From the NCBI RefSeq assembly GCF_000424305.1, contig NZ_AUJQ01000007.1, forward strand, positions 154,041 through 218,040: a stretch of 64,000 nt of DNA, read 5' to 3'. A program made the position numbers and the translations under genes. Below, in pieces: positions 17,563-30,102 of this stretch. The notes under the pieces are model-generated. The model did no database searches and was not told the origin of the DNA. It worked only from the letters and a program-made list of their open reading frames with translations. This stretch comes from Pseudobutyrivibrio ruminis AD2017. GTDB taxonomy: Bacteria > Bacillota > Clostridia > Lachnospirales > Lachnospiraceae. How positions within the stretch are numbered: position 1 is the stretch's first letter; every line of letters starts with the position of its first letter.

Positions 17563-20500
17563 ATGGAGAAAAACAGAATACGTCCAGTGAAAGCTGGAAA
17601 GAACTTGCGTATGAGTTACTCGAGACAAAAAGAGGTACTTGAGATGCCTAATTTAATCGAGGTCCAGAAGGACAGTTACGACTGGTTCGTTAAGGACGGA
17701 TTAAAAGAAGCATTCGCAGATATCTCTCCTATTCAGGATAGGGGTAACCAGCTTGAGTTACATTTCGTTGACTTTACACTGTGCAAGGATGAGGTGAAAT
17801 ATACAATCCCACAGTGCAAGGAAAGAGATGCAACTTATGCTGCGCCATTAAAGGTGAAAGTGCGCCTTGTTAACAAGGAGTCCGGCGATATGCAGGAGCA
17901 CGAAATCTTTATGGGTGATTTACCACTTATGACTGAGACCGGAACATTCGTAATCAATGGAGCAGAGCGTGTTATCGTCAGCCAGTTGGTACGTTCACCA
18001 GGTATTTACTATGCAATCGGTCACGATAAAATTGGTAAGGAGTTATATTCTTGTACTGTAATTCCAAACCGTGGTGCTTGGTTAGAGTATGAGACAGATT
18101 CCAATGACGTTTTCTATGTACGTGTAGACCGTAACAGAAAGGTACCTGTTACAGTACTTATTCGTGCACTTGGTTTAGGAACAAACCAGGAAATTATAGA
18201 TGTTTTCGGTGAGGAACCAAAGATTCTTGCTACATTTGCAAAGGATCCTTCTATCACAGAAAAGAATCCACAGGGTAGCTATGAAGGCGGCCTTTTAGAG
18301 TTATATCGTAAGCTTCGTCCAGGTGAGCCACTTGCTAAGGATAGTGCTGAATCACTTATCCACGGTATGTTCTTTGACCCTAGACGTTATGATCTTGCTA
18401 AGGTTGGTCGTTATAAGTTTAATAAGAAGCTTATGCTTCGTAACCGTATCGCAGGTCAGATTTTGGCAGAGGATGTTGTTGATACAACAACAGGTGAAAT
18501 CATCGCAAAGGCTGGAGATAAGATTACTATCGAGAAGGCTGATGAAATCCAGAACGCTGCAGTTACACATGTATATGTTCAGACTGAGACACGCAATGTC
18601 AAGGTTCTTTCTAATATGATGGTAGACATCACAAAGTTTGTTGATTGTGATGCAGCTTCGCTTGGCATTACCGAGCTTGTTTACTACCCAGTTCTTGAGA
18701 GAATTCTCTCTGAGAACACAACAAAAGAAGATATCGAAGATGCTATCGAAAGAAACGTAGCAGATCTTATTCCAAAGCACATTACTGTTGAGGATATTTT
18801 TGCTTCTATCAACTACAACATGCATCTTGAGTACGGTGTTGGTAAGGAAGATGATATCGATCACCTTGGTAACCGTCGTATCCGTGCTGTTGGCGAGTTA
18901 TTACAGAACCAGTACAGAATTGGTTTATCACGTCTTGAGAAGGTTGTACGTGAGCGTATGACTACTCGTGACCTTGAGGATATCTCTCCACAGAACCTTA
19001 TTAACATTAAGCCTGTAACAGCTGCTATCAAGGAATTCTTTGGTAGTTCACAGTTGTCACAGTTCATGGATCAGAACAACCCACTTTCAGAGTTGACACA
19101 TAAGAGACGTCTTTCAGCACTTGGTCCTGGTGGTCTTTCAAGAGATCGTGCCGGATTCGAGGTTCGAGACGTTCACTATTCACACTATGGACGTATGTGC
19201 CCTATCGAGACACCTGAAGGACCTAACATCGGTCTTATCAACTCTCTCGCTAGCTACGCTCGTATCAATGAGTACGGCTTTATTGAGGCACCATACAGAC
19301 GTATTGATAAGTCTGACCCAGAGAACCCACGTGTAACAGACGAAGTTGTTTACATGACAGCAGATGAAGAGGATAACTACCATGTAGCACAGGCTAATGT
19401 CAAGCTTGACGAAGAAGGCCACTTCATGAGAAAGAACGTATCTGGTCGTTTCCGCGAGGAGACACAGGAATACGATAAGAAGATGTTCGATTATATGGAC
19501 GTATCTCCTAAGATGGTATTCTCAGTTGCTACTGCTTCTATTCCATTCCTTCAGAACGATGACCCTACACGTGCCCTAATGGGTTCAAACATGCAGCGTC
19601 AGGCCGTTCCTCTTCTTACTACAGAAGCACCAGTTGTTGGTACAGGTATGGAACCTAAGACAGCTGTCGATTCAGGTGTCTGCGTAGTTGCAAAGCGCGC
19701 AGGTATCGTTGAGATGTCTGAGACAAACAGAATTATCGTTAAGGCTGACGAAGATGGAACAAGAGATGAGTACACACTCTTCAAGTTCACACGTTCTAAC
19801 CAGTCTAACTGCTATAACCAGCGCCCTATCGTATTTAAGGGCGACCATGTAGAAGCTGGCGAGGTTATCGCTGATGGTCCTTCTACAAAGAATGGTGAGC
19901 TTGCCCTTGGAAAGAACCCACTTATCGGTTTCATGACATGGGAAGGTTATAACTACGAGGATGCCGTTCTTCTTTCAGAGCGCCTCGTTCAGGATGATGT
20001 TTACACATCTATCCATATTGAAGAGTACGAAATCGATGCTCGTGATACAAAGCTTGGACCAGAGGAAATCACACGTGATGTTGCTGGTGTAGGTGATGAT
20101 GCTCTTAAGGATCTTGATGAGAGTGGTATCATCCGTATCGGTGCTGAGGTTCGTGCCGGTGATATCCTTGTTGGTAAGGTTACACCAAAGGGTGAGACAG
20201 AACGTACACCAGAAGAGAGACTTCTTCTTGCAATCTTCGGTGAGAAGGCTAGAGAAGTTCGTGATACATCACTTCGTGTTCCACATGGTGCTTACGGTAT
20301 CGTTGTAGACGCTAAGGTATTCACACGTGAAAACGGTGATGAGCTTGCTCCAGGAGTAAACAAGTCAGTTCGTATTTACATCGCTCAGAAGAGAAAAATC
20401 GGTGTTGGTGATAAGATGGCCGGTCGTCACGGTAACAAGGGTGTAGTTTCCCGCGTGCTTCCAGTAGAAGATATGCCATATCTTCCAAACGGTCGTCCAC

Positions 20501-21471
20501 TTGATATCGTACTTAACCCATTGGGCGTTCCTTCACGTATGAATATCGGTCAGGTCCTTGAGATTCACCTTTCTCTTGCAGCAAAGGCCCTGGGATTTGA
20601 CATTGAGACACCAGTATTTGATGGTGCAAAGGAAATTGATATCCAGGATACACTTGAGCTTGCAAATGACTATGTAAACATGCCATTTGACAAGGAAGAA
20701 GCTAAAGACGGCGAGGAGACATTCTACGATAAGTATGTAGATATCCTTCGTGAGGATGTTATGGATTACCTTTCAACAAACCGTGCACACAGAGCACTTT
20801 GGAAGGGTGTTCCAATCTCTCGTGATGGTAAGGTACAGCTTCGTGATGGTCGTACAGGTGAGCCATTTGATGGCCCAGTTACAATCGGTCACATGCATTA
20901 CCTCAAGCTCCACCACTTAGTAGATGATAAGATCCACGCTCGTTCAACTGGTCCTTACTCTCTTGTTACACAGCAGCCACTTGGTGGTAAAGCGCAGTTC
21001 GGTGGACAGCGTTTCGGAGAGATGGAAGTTTGGGCCCTCGAGGCTTACGGTGCATCATATACACTTCAGGAAATCCTTACAATGAAGTCTGATGATGTTA
21101 TCGGTCGTGTTAAGACATACGAAGCTATTATCAAGGGTGAGAACATCCCTGAACCAGGTATCCCTGAGTCATTCAAGGTATTACTTAAGGAATTACAGTC
21201 ACTTGGTCTTGACGTACGTGTGCTCGATGAAAACCGTGAAGAGGTTGAGCTCATGGAGACTAGTGAATATGGAAATACAGACCTCAATGCAATCATTGCA
21301 GGCAGTGATAGAAACTTCGCATTCGAAGATGACAACTCATTCGCACAGGCCGGATTCTCTAAGAAGAAATTTGATTCAGAGGGCGATCTTGTAGATGATG
21401 AGGATGATGTTCCATTTGAAGAAGATGATGAAGATTTCGCTGACGTAGCAGATGAATTTGATGAGGAATAA
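17563..21471 (+). CDS. rpoB: DNA-directed RNA polymerase subunit beta
   Basis: 1302 residues. The start at 17563 ([14 protein letters not shown]) is preferred because GAGAGGTGG, the ribosome site, lies between it and an upstream in-frame ATG at 17545. The rifampicin region reads [20 protein letters not shown] then [10 protein letters not shown], i.e. wild-type-like residues. The catalytic-core segments [14 protein letters not shown] and [20 protein letters not shown] are intact. A long acidic tail (residues about 1260-1302, rich in Asp/Glu) extends beyond the conserved C-terminus; such tails occur in clostridial homologues. Confidence 0.98.
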   Translation: MEKNRIRPVKAGKNLRMSYSRQKEVLEMPNLIEVQKDSYDWFVKDGLKEAFADISPIQDRGNQLELHFVDFTLCKDEVKYTIPQCKERDATYAAPLKVKVRLVNKESGDMQEHEIFMGDLPLMTETGTFVINGAERVIVSQLVRSPGIYYAIGHDKIGKELYSCTVIPNRGAWLEYETDSNDVFYVRVDRNRKVPVTVLIRALGLGTNQEIIDVFGEEPKILATFAKDPSITEKNPQGSYEGGLLELYRKLRPGEPLAKDSAESLIHGMFFDPRRYDLAKVGRYKFNKKLMLRNRIAGQILAEDVVDTTTGEIIAKAGDKITIEKADEIQNAAVTHVYVQTETRNVKVLSNMMVDITKFVDCDAASLGITELVYYPVLERILSENTTKEDIEDAIERNVADLIPKHITVEDIFASINYNMHLEYGVGKEDDIDHLGNRRIRAVGELLQNQYRIGLSRLEKVVRERMTTRDLEDISPQNLINIKPVTAAIKEFFGSSQLSQFMDQNNPLSELTHKRRLSALGPGGLSRDRAGFEVRDVHYSHYGRMCPIETPEGPNIGLINSLASYARINEYGFIEAPYRRIDKSDPENPRVTDEVVYMTADEEDNYHVAQANVKLDEEGHFMRKNVSGRFREETQEYDKKMFDYMDVSPKMVFSVATASIPFLQNDDPTRALMGSNMQRQAVPLLTTEAPVVGTGMEPKTAVDSGVCVVAKRAGIVEMSETNRIIVKADEDGTRDEYTLFKFTRSNQSNCYNQRPIVFKGDHVEAGEVIADGPSTKNGELALGKNPLIGFMTWEGYNYEDAVLLSERLVQDDVYTSIHIEEYEIDARDTKLGPEEITRDVAGVGDDALKDLDESGIIRIGAEVRAGDILVGKVTPKGETERTPEERLLLAIFGEKAREVRDTSLRVPHGAYGIVVDAKVFTRENGDELAPGVNKSVRIYIAQKRKIGVGDKMAGRHGNKGVVSRVLPVEDMPYLPNGRPLDIVLNPLGVPSRMNIGQVLEIHLSLAAKALGFDIETPVFDGAKEIDIQDTLELANDYVNMPFDKEEAKDGEETFYDKYVDILREDVMDYLSTNRAHRALWKGVPISRDGKVQLRDGRTGEPFDGPVTIGHMHYLKLHHLVDDKIHARSTGPYSLVTQQPLGGKAQFGGQRFGEMEVWALEAYGASYTLQEILTMKSDDVIGRVKTYEAIIKGENIPEPGIPESFKVLLKELQSLGLDVRVLDENREEVELMETSEYGNTDLNAIIAGSDRNFAFEDDNSFAQAGFSKKKFDSEGDLVDDEDDVPFEEDDEDFADVADEFDEE

Positions 21472-21490
21472 ATAGGAAGGGAGCTAGAAA

Positions 21491-24400
21491 ATGCCAGAGA
21501 ATAAAGAAGCGACATATCAACCAATAGCATTTGACGCAATACAGATTGGATTGGCTTCACCTGAAAAGATCAGACAGTGGTCTCGCGGCGAGGTTAAAAA
21601 GCCAGAGACAATCAATTATCGTACACTGAAGCCTGAAAAGGACGGTCTTTTCTGCGAAAAGATTTTTGGACCTAGCAAAGACTGGGAATGCCACTGCGGA
21701 AAGTACAAGAAAATCCGTTATAAGGGTGTAGTTTGTGACCGTTGTGGTGTTGAAATCACAAAGGCAAGCGTTCGTCGTGAGCGTATGGGTCACATCGAAC
21801 TTGCTGCACCAGTATCACATATTTGGTATTTCAAGGGTATCCCTTCTCGTATGGGACTTATCCTTGATTTATCACCAAAGACATTAGAGAAGGTTCTCTA
21901 CTTTGCATCATACATCGTACTTGATGCAGGTGAGACTGCTCTTATGTACAAGCAGGTTCTTACAGAGGCTGAATACCAGGAAGCTAGAGAGCAGTATGGT
22001 AACGGCTTCAGAGTAGGAATGGGTGCTGAAGCTATTCAGGAGCTTTTAAAGGCAATTGACCTTGATGAGGAAGCTACTAAACTTCAGATTGAATTAGATA
22101 ACGCTACTGGTCAGAAGCGTTCACGTATCATTAAGAGACTTGAGGTTGTTGAAGCATTCCGTGAGTCAGGAAACAGACCTGAATGGATGATTATGACAGT
22201 TATCCCTGTTATTCCACCAGATCTTCGTCCTATGGTACAGCTTGATGGTGGCCGTTTTGCCACATCTGACCTTAACGACTTATACCGTCGTATTATCAAC
22301 AGAAATAACCGTCTTCGTAGATTGTTAGAGCTTGGTGCTCCTGATATCATCGTACGTAACGAAAAGCGTATGCTTCAGGAAGCTGTTGATGCTCTTATCG
22401 ATAATGGTCGTAGAGGACGTCCAGTTACAGGTCCTGGTAACAGACCACTTAAGTCACTTTCAGACATGCTTAAGGGTAAGTCTGGTCGATTCAGACAGAA
22501 CCTTCTTGGTAAGCGTGTTGACTACTCAGGTCGTTCAGTTATCGTCGTTGGACCAGAACTTAAGATTTATCAGTGTGGTCTTCCAAAGGAGATGGCTCTC
22601 GAGCTCTTCAAGCCTTTCGTTATGAAGGAGCTTGTTGGCAACGGAATGGCACACAACATTAAGTACGCTAAGAAGATGGTAGAGAAGTTTGAGCCAGAGG
22701 TTTGGGACATCCTTGAAGATGTCATTAAAGAGCATCCAGTTATGCTTAACCGTGCTCCTACACTTCATAGACTTGGTATTCAGGCTTTCGAGCCTATCCT
22801 TGTAGAAGGTAGAGCTATCAAGCTTCATCCACTTGTATGTACAGCCTTCAACGCCGATTTCGATGGTGACCAGATGGCTGTTCACCTTCCACTTACTCAG
22901 GAGGCTCAGGCAGAGTGTAGATTCATGCTTCTCTCTCCTAACAACTTACTTAAGCCTTCAGACGGTGGTCCTGTAGCCGTTCCTTCACAGGATATGGTAC
23001 TTGGTATTTACTACCTTACACAGGAGCGTGGTACTACAGTAGGTGATAATAGAGAAGAGCCAGGTGAGGGTAAGGTATTTAAGAACCTTAACGAAGCAAT
23101 TCTTGCATACGAGAACAAGGCTCTTACAATGCATGCTCGTATCACAGTTCGTGTTTCTAAGACACATGCTGATGGTACAGTAGTAACAGGTAATGTTTCA
23201 TCAACACTTGGTAGACTTCTCTTTAACGAGATCATTCCACAGGATCTTGGCTACGTAGATCGTACAAAGCCTGAGAATGAGCTTGTACCAGAGGTAGACT
23301 TCCACGTTGGTAAGAAGCAGTTAAAGCAGATTCTTGAAAAAGTTATTAATACACACGGAGCTACAAAGACAGCAGAAGTTCTTGATGATATCAAGGCAAT
23401 GGGTTACCACTACTCAACAATCGCTGCCATGACAGTTTCAATTTCAGATATGACAGTTCCTGCTCAGAAGCCAGAGCTTATTGCACATGCTGAAGAGACA
23501 GTTGATAAGATTACTCGTCAGTACAAGCGTGGTCTTATTACTGAAGAAGAGCGTTATCGTGAAGTTGTAGATACATGGAAAGAGACTGATGATGAGCTTA
23601 CTAAGGACCTTCTTGATGGTCTTGATAAGTACAACAACATCTTCATGATGGCTGACTCAGGTGCCCGTGGTTCTGAAAAGCAGATCAAACAGCTTGCAGG
23701 TATGCGTGGTTTGATGGCTGATACAACAGGTAAGACTATCGAGCTTCCTATTAAGTCAAACTTCCGTGAGGGTCTTGATGTACTTGAGTACTTCATGTCA
23801 GCTCATGGTGCTCGTAAGGGTCTTTCTGATACAGCTCTTCGTACAGCCGATTCAGGATACTTAACACGTCGAATGGTTGACGTTGCTCAGGAACTTATCA
23901 TCCGTGAGTCTGACTGTGTTGCTGGAACAGACAGAGAAATCCCTGGTATGTGGGTATACGCATTCATGGATGGTCGTGAAGAGATTGAGTCTCTTAAGGA
24001 CCGTATCACAGGTAGATTCTCTTGCTACTCTATCTACGATGCTAACGGCGAAATGATTGTTAAGGCAAATCATATGATTACACCTAAGCGTGCAGCTGCA
24101 ATCATCGAGCGTGGTGTTGATGAGAAGGGACAGCCAATTAAGAGGGTTAAGATTAGAAACGTACTTAACTGTCGTTCACATGTTGGTGTTTGTGCTAAGT
24201 GTTATGGTGCTAACATGGCTTCAGGTCGTGCCGTACAGGTCGGTGAAGCAATCGGTATCATCGCTGCACAGTCTATCGGTGAGCCAGGTACACAGCTTAC
24301 TATGAGAACTTTCCATACTGGTGGTGTTGCTGGTAACGATATTACTCAGGGTCTTCCTCGTGTCGAGGAGCTTTTCGAGGCTAGAAAGCCTAAGGGACTT

Positions 24401-25159
24401 GCTATCATCACAGAGATTGCTGGTACAGTTTCTATTGAAGAAGACTCTAAGACAAAGAAGAGAGAAGTTGTTGTTACAAACTCTGAGACAGGCGATGTAG
24501 AGAAATACTTAATCCCTTACGGTTCACGTATTAAGGTTCTCTCAGGACAGGAACTTGAAGCTGGTGATGAGCTTACAGAAGGTTCTGTAAATCCACATGA
24601 TATCCTTGCAATCAAGGGTAAGTCAGCTGTTCAGGATTACTTAATCCGTGAGGTTCAGCGTGTATACCGTTTACAGGGTGTTGATATCAACGATAAGCAT
24701 ATCGAAGTACTTTGCCGTCAGATGCTTAAGAGAATCAGAGTTGACGAAGCAGGTGATACAGGATTTATGCCAGGTTCACTTGTTGATTGGCTTGATTTTG
24801 AAGATGCTAACGAGAAAATGGAGGCAGAGGGTAAGGAGCCAGCTACTGGTACACAGGAACTTCTTGGTATCACAAAGGCAGCCCTTGCTACTAACTCATT
24901 CCTCTCAGCAGCTTCATTCCAGGAGACAACAAAGGTTCTTACTGATGCAGCTATCAAGGGTAAGATTGATCCACTTAACGGACTTAAAGAGAACGTTATC
25001 ATCGGTCGCTTAATCCCAGCTGGTACAGGTATGAAGAGATATTCTAACATTCCTCTTTCAACTGATAATCAGTTAGCAGAGGCTCAGGCAGCTCGTGAAG
25101 CACGTGAGAAGGAAAATGCTGAAGAAGAATTAGCAGAAGACCTTGTTGATGTAGAATAA
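21491..25159 (+). CDS. rpoC: DNA-directed RNA polymerase subunit beta'
   Basis: 1222 residues. The N-terminal zinc site is [20 protein letters not shown] near residue 66. The active-site magnesium loop [12 protein letters not shown] is near residues 455-466, and the second zinc site has [13 protein letters not shown] near residue 890. The bridge helix and trigger loop segments are intact. An acidic tail closes the protein. It starts 19 bp after rpoB with AAGGGAG, so they are co-transcribed. Confidence 0.98.
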   Translation: MPENKEATYQPIAFDAIQIGLASPEKIRQWSRGEVKKPETINYRTLKPEKDGLFCEKIFGPSKDWECHCGKYKKIRYKGVVCDRCGVEITKASVRRERMGHIELAAPVSHIWYFKGIPSRMGLILDLSPKTLEKVLYFASYIVLDAGETALMYKQVLTEAEYQEAREQYGNGFRVGMGAEAIQELLKAIDLDEEATKLQIELDNATGQKRSRIIKRLEVVEAFRESGNRPEWMIMTVIPVIPPDLRPMVQLDGGRFATSDLNDLYRRIINRNNRLRRLLELGAPDIIVRNEKRMLQEAVDALIDNGRRGRPVTGPGNRPLKSLSDMLKGKSGRFRQNLLGKRVDYSGRSVIVVGPELKIYQCGLPKEMALELFKPFVMKELVGNGMAHNIKYAKKMVEKFEPEVWDILEDVIKEHPVMLNRAPTLHRLGIQAFEPILVEGRAIKLHPLVCTAFNADFDGDQMAVHLPLTQEAQAECRFMLLSPNNLLKPSDGGPVAVPSQDMVLGIYYLTQERGTTVGDNREEPGEGKVFKNLNEAILAYENKALTMHARITVRVSKTHADGTVVTGNVSSTLGRLLFNEIIPQDLGYVDRTKPENELVPEVDFHVGKKQLKQILEKVINTHGATKTAEVLDDIKAMGYHYSTIAAMTVSISDMTVPAQKPELIAHAEETVDKITRQYKRGLITEEERYREVVDTWKETDDELTKDLLDGLDKYNNIFMMADSGARGSEKQIKQLAGMRGLMADTTGKTIELPIKSNFREGLDVLEYFMSAHGARKGLSDTALRTADSGYLTRRMVDVAQELIIRESDCVAGTDREIPGMWVYAFMDGREEIESLKDRITGRFSCYSIYDANGEMIVKANHMITPKRAAAIIERGVDEKGQPIKRVKIRNVLNCRSHVGVCAKCYGANMASGRAVQVGEAIGIIAAQSIGEPGTQLTMRTFHTGGVAGNDITQGLPRVEELFEARKPKGLAIITEIAGTVSIEEDSKTKKREVVVTNSETGDVEKYLIPYGSRIKVLSGQELEAGDELTEGSVNPHDILAIKGKSAVQDYLIREVQRVYRLQGVDINDKHIEVLCRQMLKRIRVDEAGDTGFMPGSLVDWLDFEDANEKMEAEGKEPATGTQELLGITKAALATNSFLSAASFQETTKVLTDAAIKGKIDPLNGLKENVIIGRLIPAGTGMKRYSNIPLSTDNQLAEAQAAREAREKENAEEELAEDLVDVE

Positions 25160-25172
25160 TTTGTAAATAATG

Positions 25173-25205
25173 AATGGCCTTAGCAAATTGCTAAGGCCAT
25201 TTTTT
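25173..25205 (+). terminator. Terminator after rpoC
   Basis: AATGGCCTTAGCAA (25173-25186) and TTGCTAAGGCCATT (25188-25201) form a 12 to 14-bp perfect stem followed by T. Confidence 0.92.
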
Positions 25206-25218
25206 CACATTTTTAATC

Positions 25219-25247
25219 TTGACATATTAATTTTTAGGAAATATAAT
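25219..25247 (+). promoter_or_regulatory. Consensus promoter for rpsL-rpsG-fusA
   Basis: TTGACA (25219-25224), 17-bp spacer, TATAAT (25242-25247): a perfect vegetative promoter. The leader then has GCATGCG twice (25254 and 25284 regions), a small direct repeat of unknown role. Confidence 0.88.
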
Positions 25248-25318
25248 GTTCTAGCATGCGCTAATAGGATAACTATACTCATTTGCATGCGAAGAAATAA
25301 ATTAGGAGGTAAAAAAGA

Positions 25319-25738
25319 ATGCCAACATTCAACCAGCTAGTTAGAAAAGGTCGTCAGACATCTGTTAAGAAGTCTACAGCACCAGCACTTCAGAGAGGTT
25401 ATAACTCTCTTAAGAAGAAGCCTACTAACACTTCTTCTCCACAGAAGCGTGGTGTATGTACAGCTGTTAAGACAGCTACACCTAAGAAGCCTAACTCAGC
25501 TCTTAGAAAGATTGCCAGAGTTCGTCTTTCAAACGGAATCGAAGTAACATCTTACATTCCAGGCGAGGGTCACAATCTTCAGGAGCATAGCGTTGTTTTG
25601 ATTCGTGGTGGTCGTGTTAAGGATTTACCTGGTACACGTTATCATGTAATCAGAGGTACTCTTGATACAGCCGGCGTTGCTAACCGCAAGCAGGGACGTT
25701 CAAAGTACGGCGCTAAGAGACCTAAGGACGCTAAGTAA
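25319..25738 (+). CDS. rpsL: 30S ribosomal protein S12
   Basis: 139 residues, about 14 more than E. coli S12, with the extra residues in the N-terminal part. Decoding-centre protein. The streptomycin-related lysines are wild type: TPKKPN (Lys56-57) and GGRVKDLPG (Lys101). GGAGG lies upstream. In many Firmicutes an L7Ae-like gene precedes rpsL; none is present here. Confidence 0.97.
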   Translation: MPTFNQLVRKGRQTSVKKSTAPALQRGYNSLKKKPTNTSSPQKRGVCTAVKTATPKKPNSALRKIARVRLSNGIEVTSYIPGEGHNLQEHSVVLIRGGRVKDLPGTRYHVIRGTLDTAGVANRKQGRSKYGAKRPKDAK

Positions 25739-25891
25739 AATAGCGTAATGGCTTAATATTTTTATTGTATATCACATAAACTTTGGTTAATGTTGTTATT
25801 TTTTCTCTATAGAATAAATAGCGCATGAACACATAGTAATTAAATGTGAGTACCGTTGATCTAACAAATTTTAGTTAAGGAGGGAAGTATC

Positions 25892-26362
25892 GTGCCAAGA
25901 AAAGGACATACTCAAAAGAGAGACGTTTTGGCAGATCCTATATACAATAGCAAGGTAGTTACAAAGCTTATCAACAACATCATGCTTGATGGTAAGAAGG
26001 GTGTAGCTCAGAAGATTGTATATGGTGCATTTGACAAAGTCGCAGAAAAGACTGGAAAGCCTGCACTTGAGGTTTTCGAAGAAGCTATGAACAACGTTAT
26101 GCCTGTACTCGAGGTAAAGGCTAGACGTATCGGTGGTGCTACATATCAGGTACCTATCGAGGTTAGACCAGATCGTCGTCAGGCCCTTGGCCTTAGATGG
26201 CTCACAATGTTCTCACGTACACGTACTGAGAAGACAATGGAAGAGCGTCTTGCTAACGAGATTATGGATGCAGCTGGTAACACAGGTTCAGCTGTAAAGA
26301 GAAAAGAAGAAATGCATAGAATGGCAGAGGCTAATAAGGCATTTGCTCATTACAGATTCTAA
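25892..26362 (+). CDS. rpsG: 30S ribosomal protein S7
   Basis: 156 residues. Nucleates the 3' domain of 16S rRNA. Starts with GTG behind [27 protein letters not shown] and the C-terminal [14 protein letters not shown] match the family. The 153-bp gap after rpsL shows no convincing promoter, so it is likely in the rpsL transcript. Confidence 0.97.
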   Translation: MPRKGHTQKRDVLADPIYNSKVVTKLINNIMLDGKKGVAQKIVYGAFDKVAEKTGKPALEVFEEAMNNVMPVLEVKARRIGGATYQVPIEVRPDRRQALGLRWLTMFSRTRTEKTMEERLANEIMDAAGNTGSAVKRKEEMHRMAEANKAFAHYRF

Positions 26363-26377
26363 TAGGAGGGGCAAACA

Positions 26378-28495
26378 GTGGCAGAAAGAGAATATCCACT
26401 TGAGCGTACCAGAAATATTGGTATTATGGCTCATATCGATGCCGGAAAGACTACACTTACAGAGCGTATTCTTTACTATACTGGTGTAAACTACAAGATC
26501 GGTGATACTCACGAAGGAACTGCAACCATGGACTGGATGGAGCAGGAAGCAGAGCGTGGTATCACAATCACTTCAGCTGCTACAACATGTCACTGGACTG
26601 AGCAGGAAAACTGCAAGCCTAAGAAGGGTGCTCTTGAGCACCGTATCAACATCATTGATACACCAGGCCACGTAGATTTCACTGTTGAGGTTGAGCGTTC
26701 CCTTCGTGTACTTGATGGCGCCGTTGGTGTCTTCTGTGCAAAGGGTGGCGTTGAGCCACAGTCAGAGAATGTTTGGAGACAGGCTGACACATATAACGTA
26801 CCAAGAATGGCATTCATCAATAAGATGGATATCCTTGGTGCAAACTTCTACGGAGCTGTTGATCAGATCCGTGATAGATTAAAGAAGAACGCTATCGTTC
26901 TTCAGCTTCCAATCGGTAAGGAAGATGATTTCAAGGGAATCATCGATCTTTTCGAGATGCAGGCATACATCTATAACGATGATAAGGGCGATGATATCTC
27001 TATCACAGACATCCCAGCTGATATGGCAGAGGATGCTGAGCTTTATCACACAGAACTCGTTGAGAAGATCTGTGAGTTAGATGATGATCTTATGATGGCT
27101 TATCTTGAGGGTGAGGAGCCTTCAGTAGATGAGTTAAAGGCTGTACTTCGTAAGGCTACTTGCGAATGTAAGGCTATCCCAGTATGCTGTGGTTCTGCAT
27201 ATAGAAACAAGGGTGTTCAGAAGCTTCTTGATGCTATCCTTGAGTATATGCCAGCTCCTACAGACGTACCAGCTATTAGAGGTGTAGACCTTGATGGCAA
27301 CGAAGTTGTTAAGCATTCATCTGATGATGAGCCATTTGCAGCTCTTGCATTCAAGATTATGGCTGATCCATTCGTTGGAAAGCTCGCATTTATCCGTGTA
27401 TATTCAGGTACATTGAACTCAGGTTCATACTGCCTCAACGCTACAAAGGATAAGAAGGAGCGTGTAGGTCGTATTCTTCAGATGCACGCTAACAAGCGTA
27501 CAGAGTTAGACAAGGTTTACTCTGGTGATATCGCAGCTGTTGTAGGTCTTAAGTTTACAACAACTGGTGATACAATCTGCGATGAGCAGCATCCAGTAAT
27601 CCTTGAGTCTATGGAATTCCCAGAGCCAGTTATCGAGCTTGCTATCGAGCCTAAGACTAAGGCTGGACAGCAGAAGATGGGCGAAGCTCTTGCTAAGCTT
27701 GCTGAAGAGGATCCAACATTCCGTCAGCATACTGATCAGGAGACAGGCCAGACTATCATCGCTGGTATGGGTGAGCTTCACCTTGAAATCATTGTTGATC
27801 GTCTTCTTAGGGAGTTCAAGGTTGAGGCTAACGTTGGTGCACCTCAGGTTGCATATAAGGAAACATTTACAAAGGCAGTTGATCAGGAATACAAGTATGC
27901 TAAGCAGTCTGGTGGACGTGGTCAGTACGGTCATTGTAAGGTTAGATTTACTCCAATTGATGCTAACGCTGAAGAGACATTCAGATTTAAGTCTTCAGTA
28001 GTTGGTGGTGCTATTCCTAAGGAATACATCCCATCTGTTGGTGAGGGTATCGAGGAAGCAGCTAAGGCTGGTATCCTTTGCGGATTCCCTGTACTTGGTG
28101 TTGAAGCAGACGTATATGATGGTTCATACCATGAAGTCGATTCATCAGAAATGGCATTCCACATTGCTGGTTCAATGTGTTTCAAGGAAGCTATGGCTAA
28201 GGCAGCTCCAGTTCTTCTTGAGCCTATCATGAAGGTTGAAGTTACTATGCCTGAGGAATACATGGGTGATGTAATCGGTTCTCTTAACGCTAAGCGTGGT
28301 CAGATCCAGTCTATGGATGACCTTGGCGGCGGTAAGATTGTTAGAGCACTTGTTCCACTTGCAGAGATGTTCGGATACTCAACAGAGCTTCGTTCATCTA
28401 CACAGGGACGTGGTAACTACTCAATGTTCTTCGAGAAGTATGAGCCAGTTCCAAAGAACGTACAGGAGCAGATTATCTCTAATCACTCTAAGTAA
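26378..28495 (+). CDS. fusA: Elongation factor G
   Basis: 705 residues. GTPase that drives ribosomal translocation. Walker [10 protein letters not shown] is near residues 18-26, followed by the switch regions [18 protein letters not shown] and DTPGHVDF, and NKMD for guanine recognition. Domains II-V are complete. Starts with GTG behind AGGAGG, 15 bp after rpsG. Confidence 0.98.
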   Translation: MAEREYPLERTRNIGIMAHIDAGKTTLTERILYYTGVNYKIGDTHEGTATMDWMEQEAERGITITSAATTCHWTEQENCKPKKGALEHRINIIDTPGHVDFTVEVERSLRVLDGAVGVFCAKGGVEPQSENVWRQADTYNVPRMAFINKMDILGANFYGAVDQIRDRLKKNAIVLQLPIGKEDDFKGIIDLFEMQAYIYNDDKGDDISITDIPADMAEDAELYHTELVEKICELDDDLMMAYLEGEEPSVDELKAVLRKATCECKAIPVCCGSAYRNKGVQKLLDAILEYMPAPTDVPAIRGVDLDGNEVVKHSSDDEPFAALAFKIMADPFVGKLAFIRVYSGTLNSGSYCLNATKDKKERVGRILQMHANKRTELDKVYSGDIAAVVGLKFTTTGDTICDEQHPVILESMEFPEPVIELAIEPKTKAGQQKMGEALAKLAEEDPTFRQHTDQETGQTIIAGMGELHLEIIVDRLLREFKVEANVGAPQVAYKETFTKAVDQEYKYAKQSGGRGQYGHCKVRFTPIDANAEETFRFKSSVVGGAIPKEYIPSVGEGIEEAAKAGILCGFPVLGVEADVYDGSYHEVDSSEMAFHIAGSMCFKEAMAKAAPVLLEPIMKVEVTMPEEYMGDVIGSLNAKRGQIQSMDDLGGGKIVRALVPLAEMFGYSTELRSSTQGRGNYSMFFEKYEPVPKNVQEQIISNHSK

Positions 28496-28526
28496 TAGCC
28501 TATTGGTTATTAATAAATGAAAATAG

Positions 28527-28565
28527 TTGAAAAACCTTAGTACTTTCGATATAATCGAAAGTACT
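28527..28565 (+). promoter_or_regulatory. tuf promoter with a 12-bp inverted repeat on the -10 box
   Basis: TTGAAA (28527-28532) and TATAAT (28550-28555) are 17 bp apart. AGTACTTTCGAT (28539-28550) and ATCGAAAGTACT (28554-28565) form a perfect 12-bp palindrome with a 3-base centre lying over the -10 box. There is no T-run, so it is not a terminator; an operator is the simplest reading. Confidence 0.7.
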
Positions 28566-28624
28566 GAGAGTTTAGAACTAACTATGCCCATTTTGGGGCA
28601 CTAATTTAAGGAGGATTTTAAAAA

Positions 28625-29812
28625 ATGGCAAAAGAGCATTTTGACAGAAGCAAACCACATTGTAACATTGGTACTATCGGACACGTAGATCACGGTAAAA
28701 CAACACTTACAGCAGCTATCACAAAGGTACTTGCTGAGCGTGTTGCTGGTAACGCAAAGGTAGATTTCGAGAACATCGATAAGGCTCCAGAAGAGCGTGA
28801 AAGAGGTATCACAATTTCTACAGCTCACGTTGAGTATCAGACAGAGAAGAGACATTACGCACACGTTGACTGCCCAGGCCATGCTGATTATGTAAAGAAC
28901 ATGATCACTGGTGCTGCTCAGATGGATGGCGCTATCCTTGTAGTAGCTGCAACTGACGGTGTTATGGCTCAGACAAAGGAGCACATCCTTCTTTCTCGTC
29001 AGGTAGGTGTACCTTACATCGTTGTATTCCTTAACAAGTGTGATATGGTTGACGATGAGGAGCTTATCGAGCTCGTAGAGATGGAAGTTACAGAGCAGCT
29101 TGAAGAGTACGACTTCAATGATTGCCCAATCATTAAGGGTTCAGCTCTTAAGGCTCTTGAGGATCCAAACGGTGAGTGGGGCGACAAGATCATGGAACTT
29201 ATGGATACTGTTGATTCTTACATCCCAGATCCACAGCGTGAGACAGATAAGCCATTCCTTATGCCAGTAGAGGACGTATTCACAATCACAGGTCGTGGTA
29301 CTGTTGCTACAGGTAGAGTAGAGCGTGGTGTTCTTCACCTTAACGACGAACTTGAAATCATCGGTATCAAGGAAGATACACAGAAGACTGTTGTAACTGG
29401 TATCGAGATGTTCCGTAAGCTTCTTGACGAGGCACAGGCTGGTGATAACATCGGTGCACTTCTTCGTGGTGTTAACCGTGATCAGATCCAGCGTGGACAG
29501 GTACTTGCTAAGCCAGGTACTGTAACATGCCACACAAAGTTTACAGCTCAGGTTTACGTTCTTACAAAGGATGAAGGTGGTCGTCATACTCCATTCTTCA
29601 ACAACTATCGTCCACAGTTCTACTTCAGAACAACAGACGTTACAGGTGTTTGCGAGCTTCCAGCAGGTACAGAGATGTGCATGCCTGGCGATAACGTAGA
29701 GATGACAATCGAGCTCATCCACCCAATCGCTATGGAGCAGGGTCTTACATTCGCTATCCGTGAGGGTGGTAGAACAGTAGGTTCTGGTCGTGTTGCTACA
29801 ATCATCGAATAA
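28625..29812 (+). CDS. tuf: Elongation factor Tu
   Basis: 395 residues. GTPase that delivers aminoacyl-tRNA. Walker [10 protein letters not shown] near residues 19-27, DCPGHADY and NKCD are intact. GGAGG lies upstream. Its last 18 codons and terminator are copied at 32294-32419, so this 3' end forms one side of a 2.5-kb duplication-bounded insert. Confidence 0.98.
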   Translation: MAKEHFDRSKPHCNIGTIGHVDHGKTTLTAAITKVLAERVAGNAKVDFENIDKAPEERERGITISTAHVEYQTEKRHYAHVDCPGHADYVKNMITGAAQMDGAILVVAATDGVMAQTKEHILLSRQVGVPYIVVFLNKCDMVDDEELIELVEMEVTEQLEEYDFNDCPIIKGSALKALEDPNGEWGDKIMELMDTVDSYIPDPQRETDKPFLMPVEDVFTITGRGTVATGRVERGVLHLNDELEIIGIKEDTQKTVVTGIEMFRKLLDEAQAGDNIGALLRGVNRDQIQRGQVLAKPGTVTCHTKFTAQVYVLTKDEGGRHTPFFNNYRPQFYFRTTDVTGVCELPAGTEMCMPGDNVEMTIELIHPIAMEQGLTFAIREGGRTVGSGRVATIIE

Positions 29813-29885
29813 TTTCGAGCGAACAGCCCAACCCAAATTATAAAATTATGCCCTTCGAGGATTTCCTCGGAGGGCTTTTTTATTT
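29759..29885 (+). repeat. Direct repeat copy A: tuf 3' end plus terminator
   Basis: 127 bp covering the last 54 bases of tuf, the 37-base spacer and the terminator. Copy B at 32294-32419 differs by only three changes: a synonymous A/G in the last Glu codon, one A/T, and one T fewer in the T-run. The two copies bound 2.4 kb of accessory DNA. Confidence 0.9.
29850..29881 (+). terminator. tuf terminator
   Basis: GCCCTTCGAGG (29850-29860)/CCTCGGAGGGC (29865-29875) with one G-U pair and six T. The same hairpin sequence recurs at 32385 and 40131, and variants at 34444 and 43322. Confidence 0.92.
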
Positions 29886-29917
29886 GACGAAATAAGCTAT
29901 AGATGTTAAAATTTATA

Positions 29918-30010
29918 TATAAAGAGTGCTACCGATAGACGGTTAGCCCAAAACAATAAAGCAATTAAAAATAACCGCTCAGTTTGTCAGGCTCGGGCGG
30001 TTATTTTTGT
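29918..30010 (+). ncRNA. Candidate antisense (antitoxin) RNA
   Basis: TTGACG (29884-29889) and TTAAAA (29906-29911) suggest a plus-strand start near 29918. The RNA would contain AGTGCTACC and CGGTTAGCC and end at a hairpin AATAACCGC/GCGGTTATT followed by T near 30010. That hairpin overlaps the 3' end of the minus-strand toxin ORF, so the two RNAs would converge and share about 80 bases, as in txpA/RatA-type modules. The promoter match is weak. Confidence 0.45.
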
Positions 30011-30102
30011 ATCTTGGCATCATGCTTACCTCGCACGTAACCAAGACTATAGAAAGTCGCACACAGTCCAATGACTGCGATAAGGTCAGTGGTTGTTAGC
30101 AT
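30001..30102 (-). CDS. Small hydrophobic peptide, putative type I (holin-like) toxin
   Basis: 33 residues: one membrane segment (LIAVIGLCATFYSLGY) and a basic C-terminal tail (RGKHDAKIQK). TGGAGG lies 9 bases before the ATG. The size, topology, perfect promoter, structured leader and convergent antisense candidate fit Firmicute type I toxins of the holin-like group. Such toxins depolarise the membrane when the antisense RNA is lost. The family assignment rests on layout and composition, not on a database match. Confidence 0.6.
   Translation of the reverse strand: MLTTTDLIAVIGLCATFYSLGYVRGKHDAKIQK

Noticed and set aside
21066..21560. 164-codon frame opposite the rpoB end
   Set aside because: Antisense shadow of a strongly biased gene; Ser-rich low-complexity product, no ribosome site.
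29141..29836. 231-codon frame opposite tuf
   Set aside because: Shadow caused by tuf codon bias; Cys/Thr/Leu-rich product without family features.
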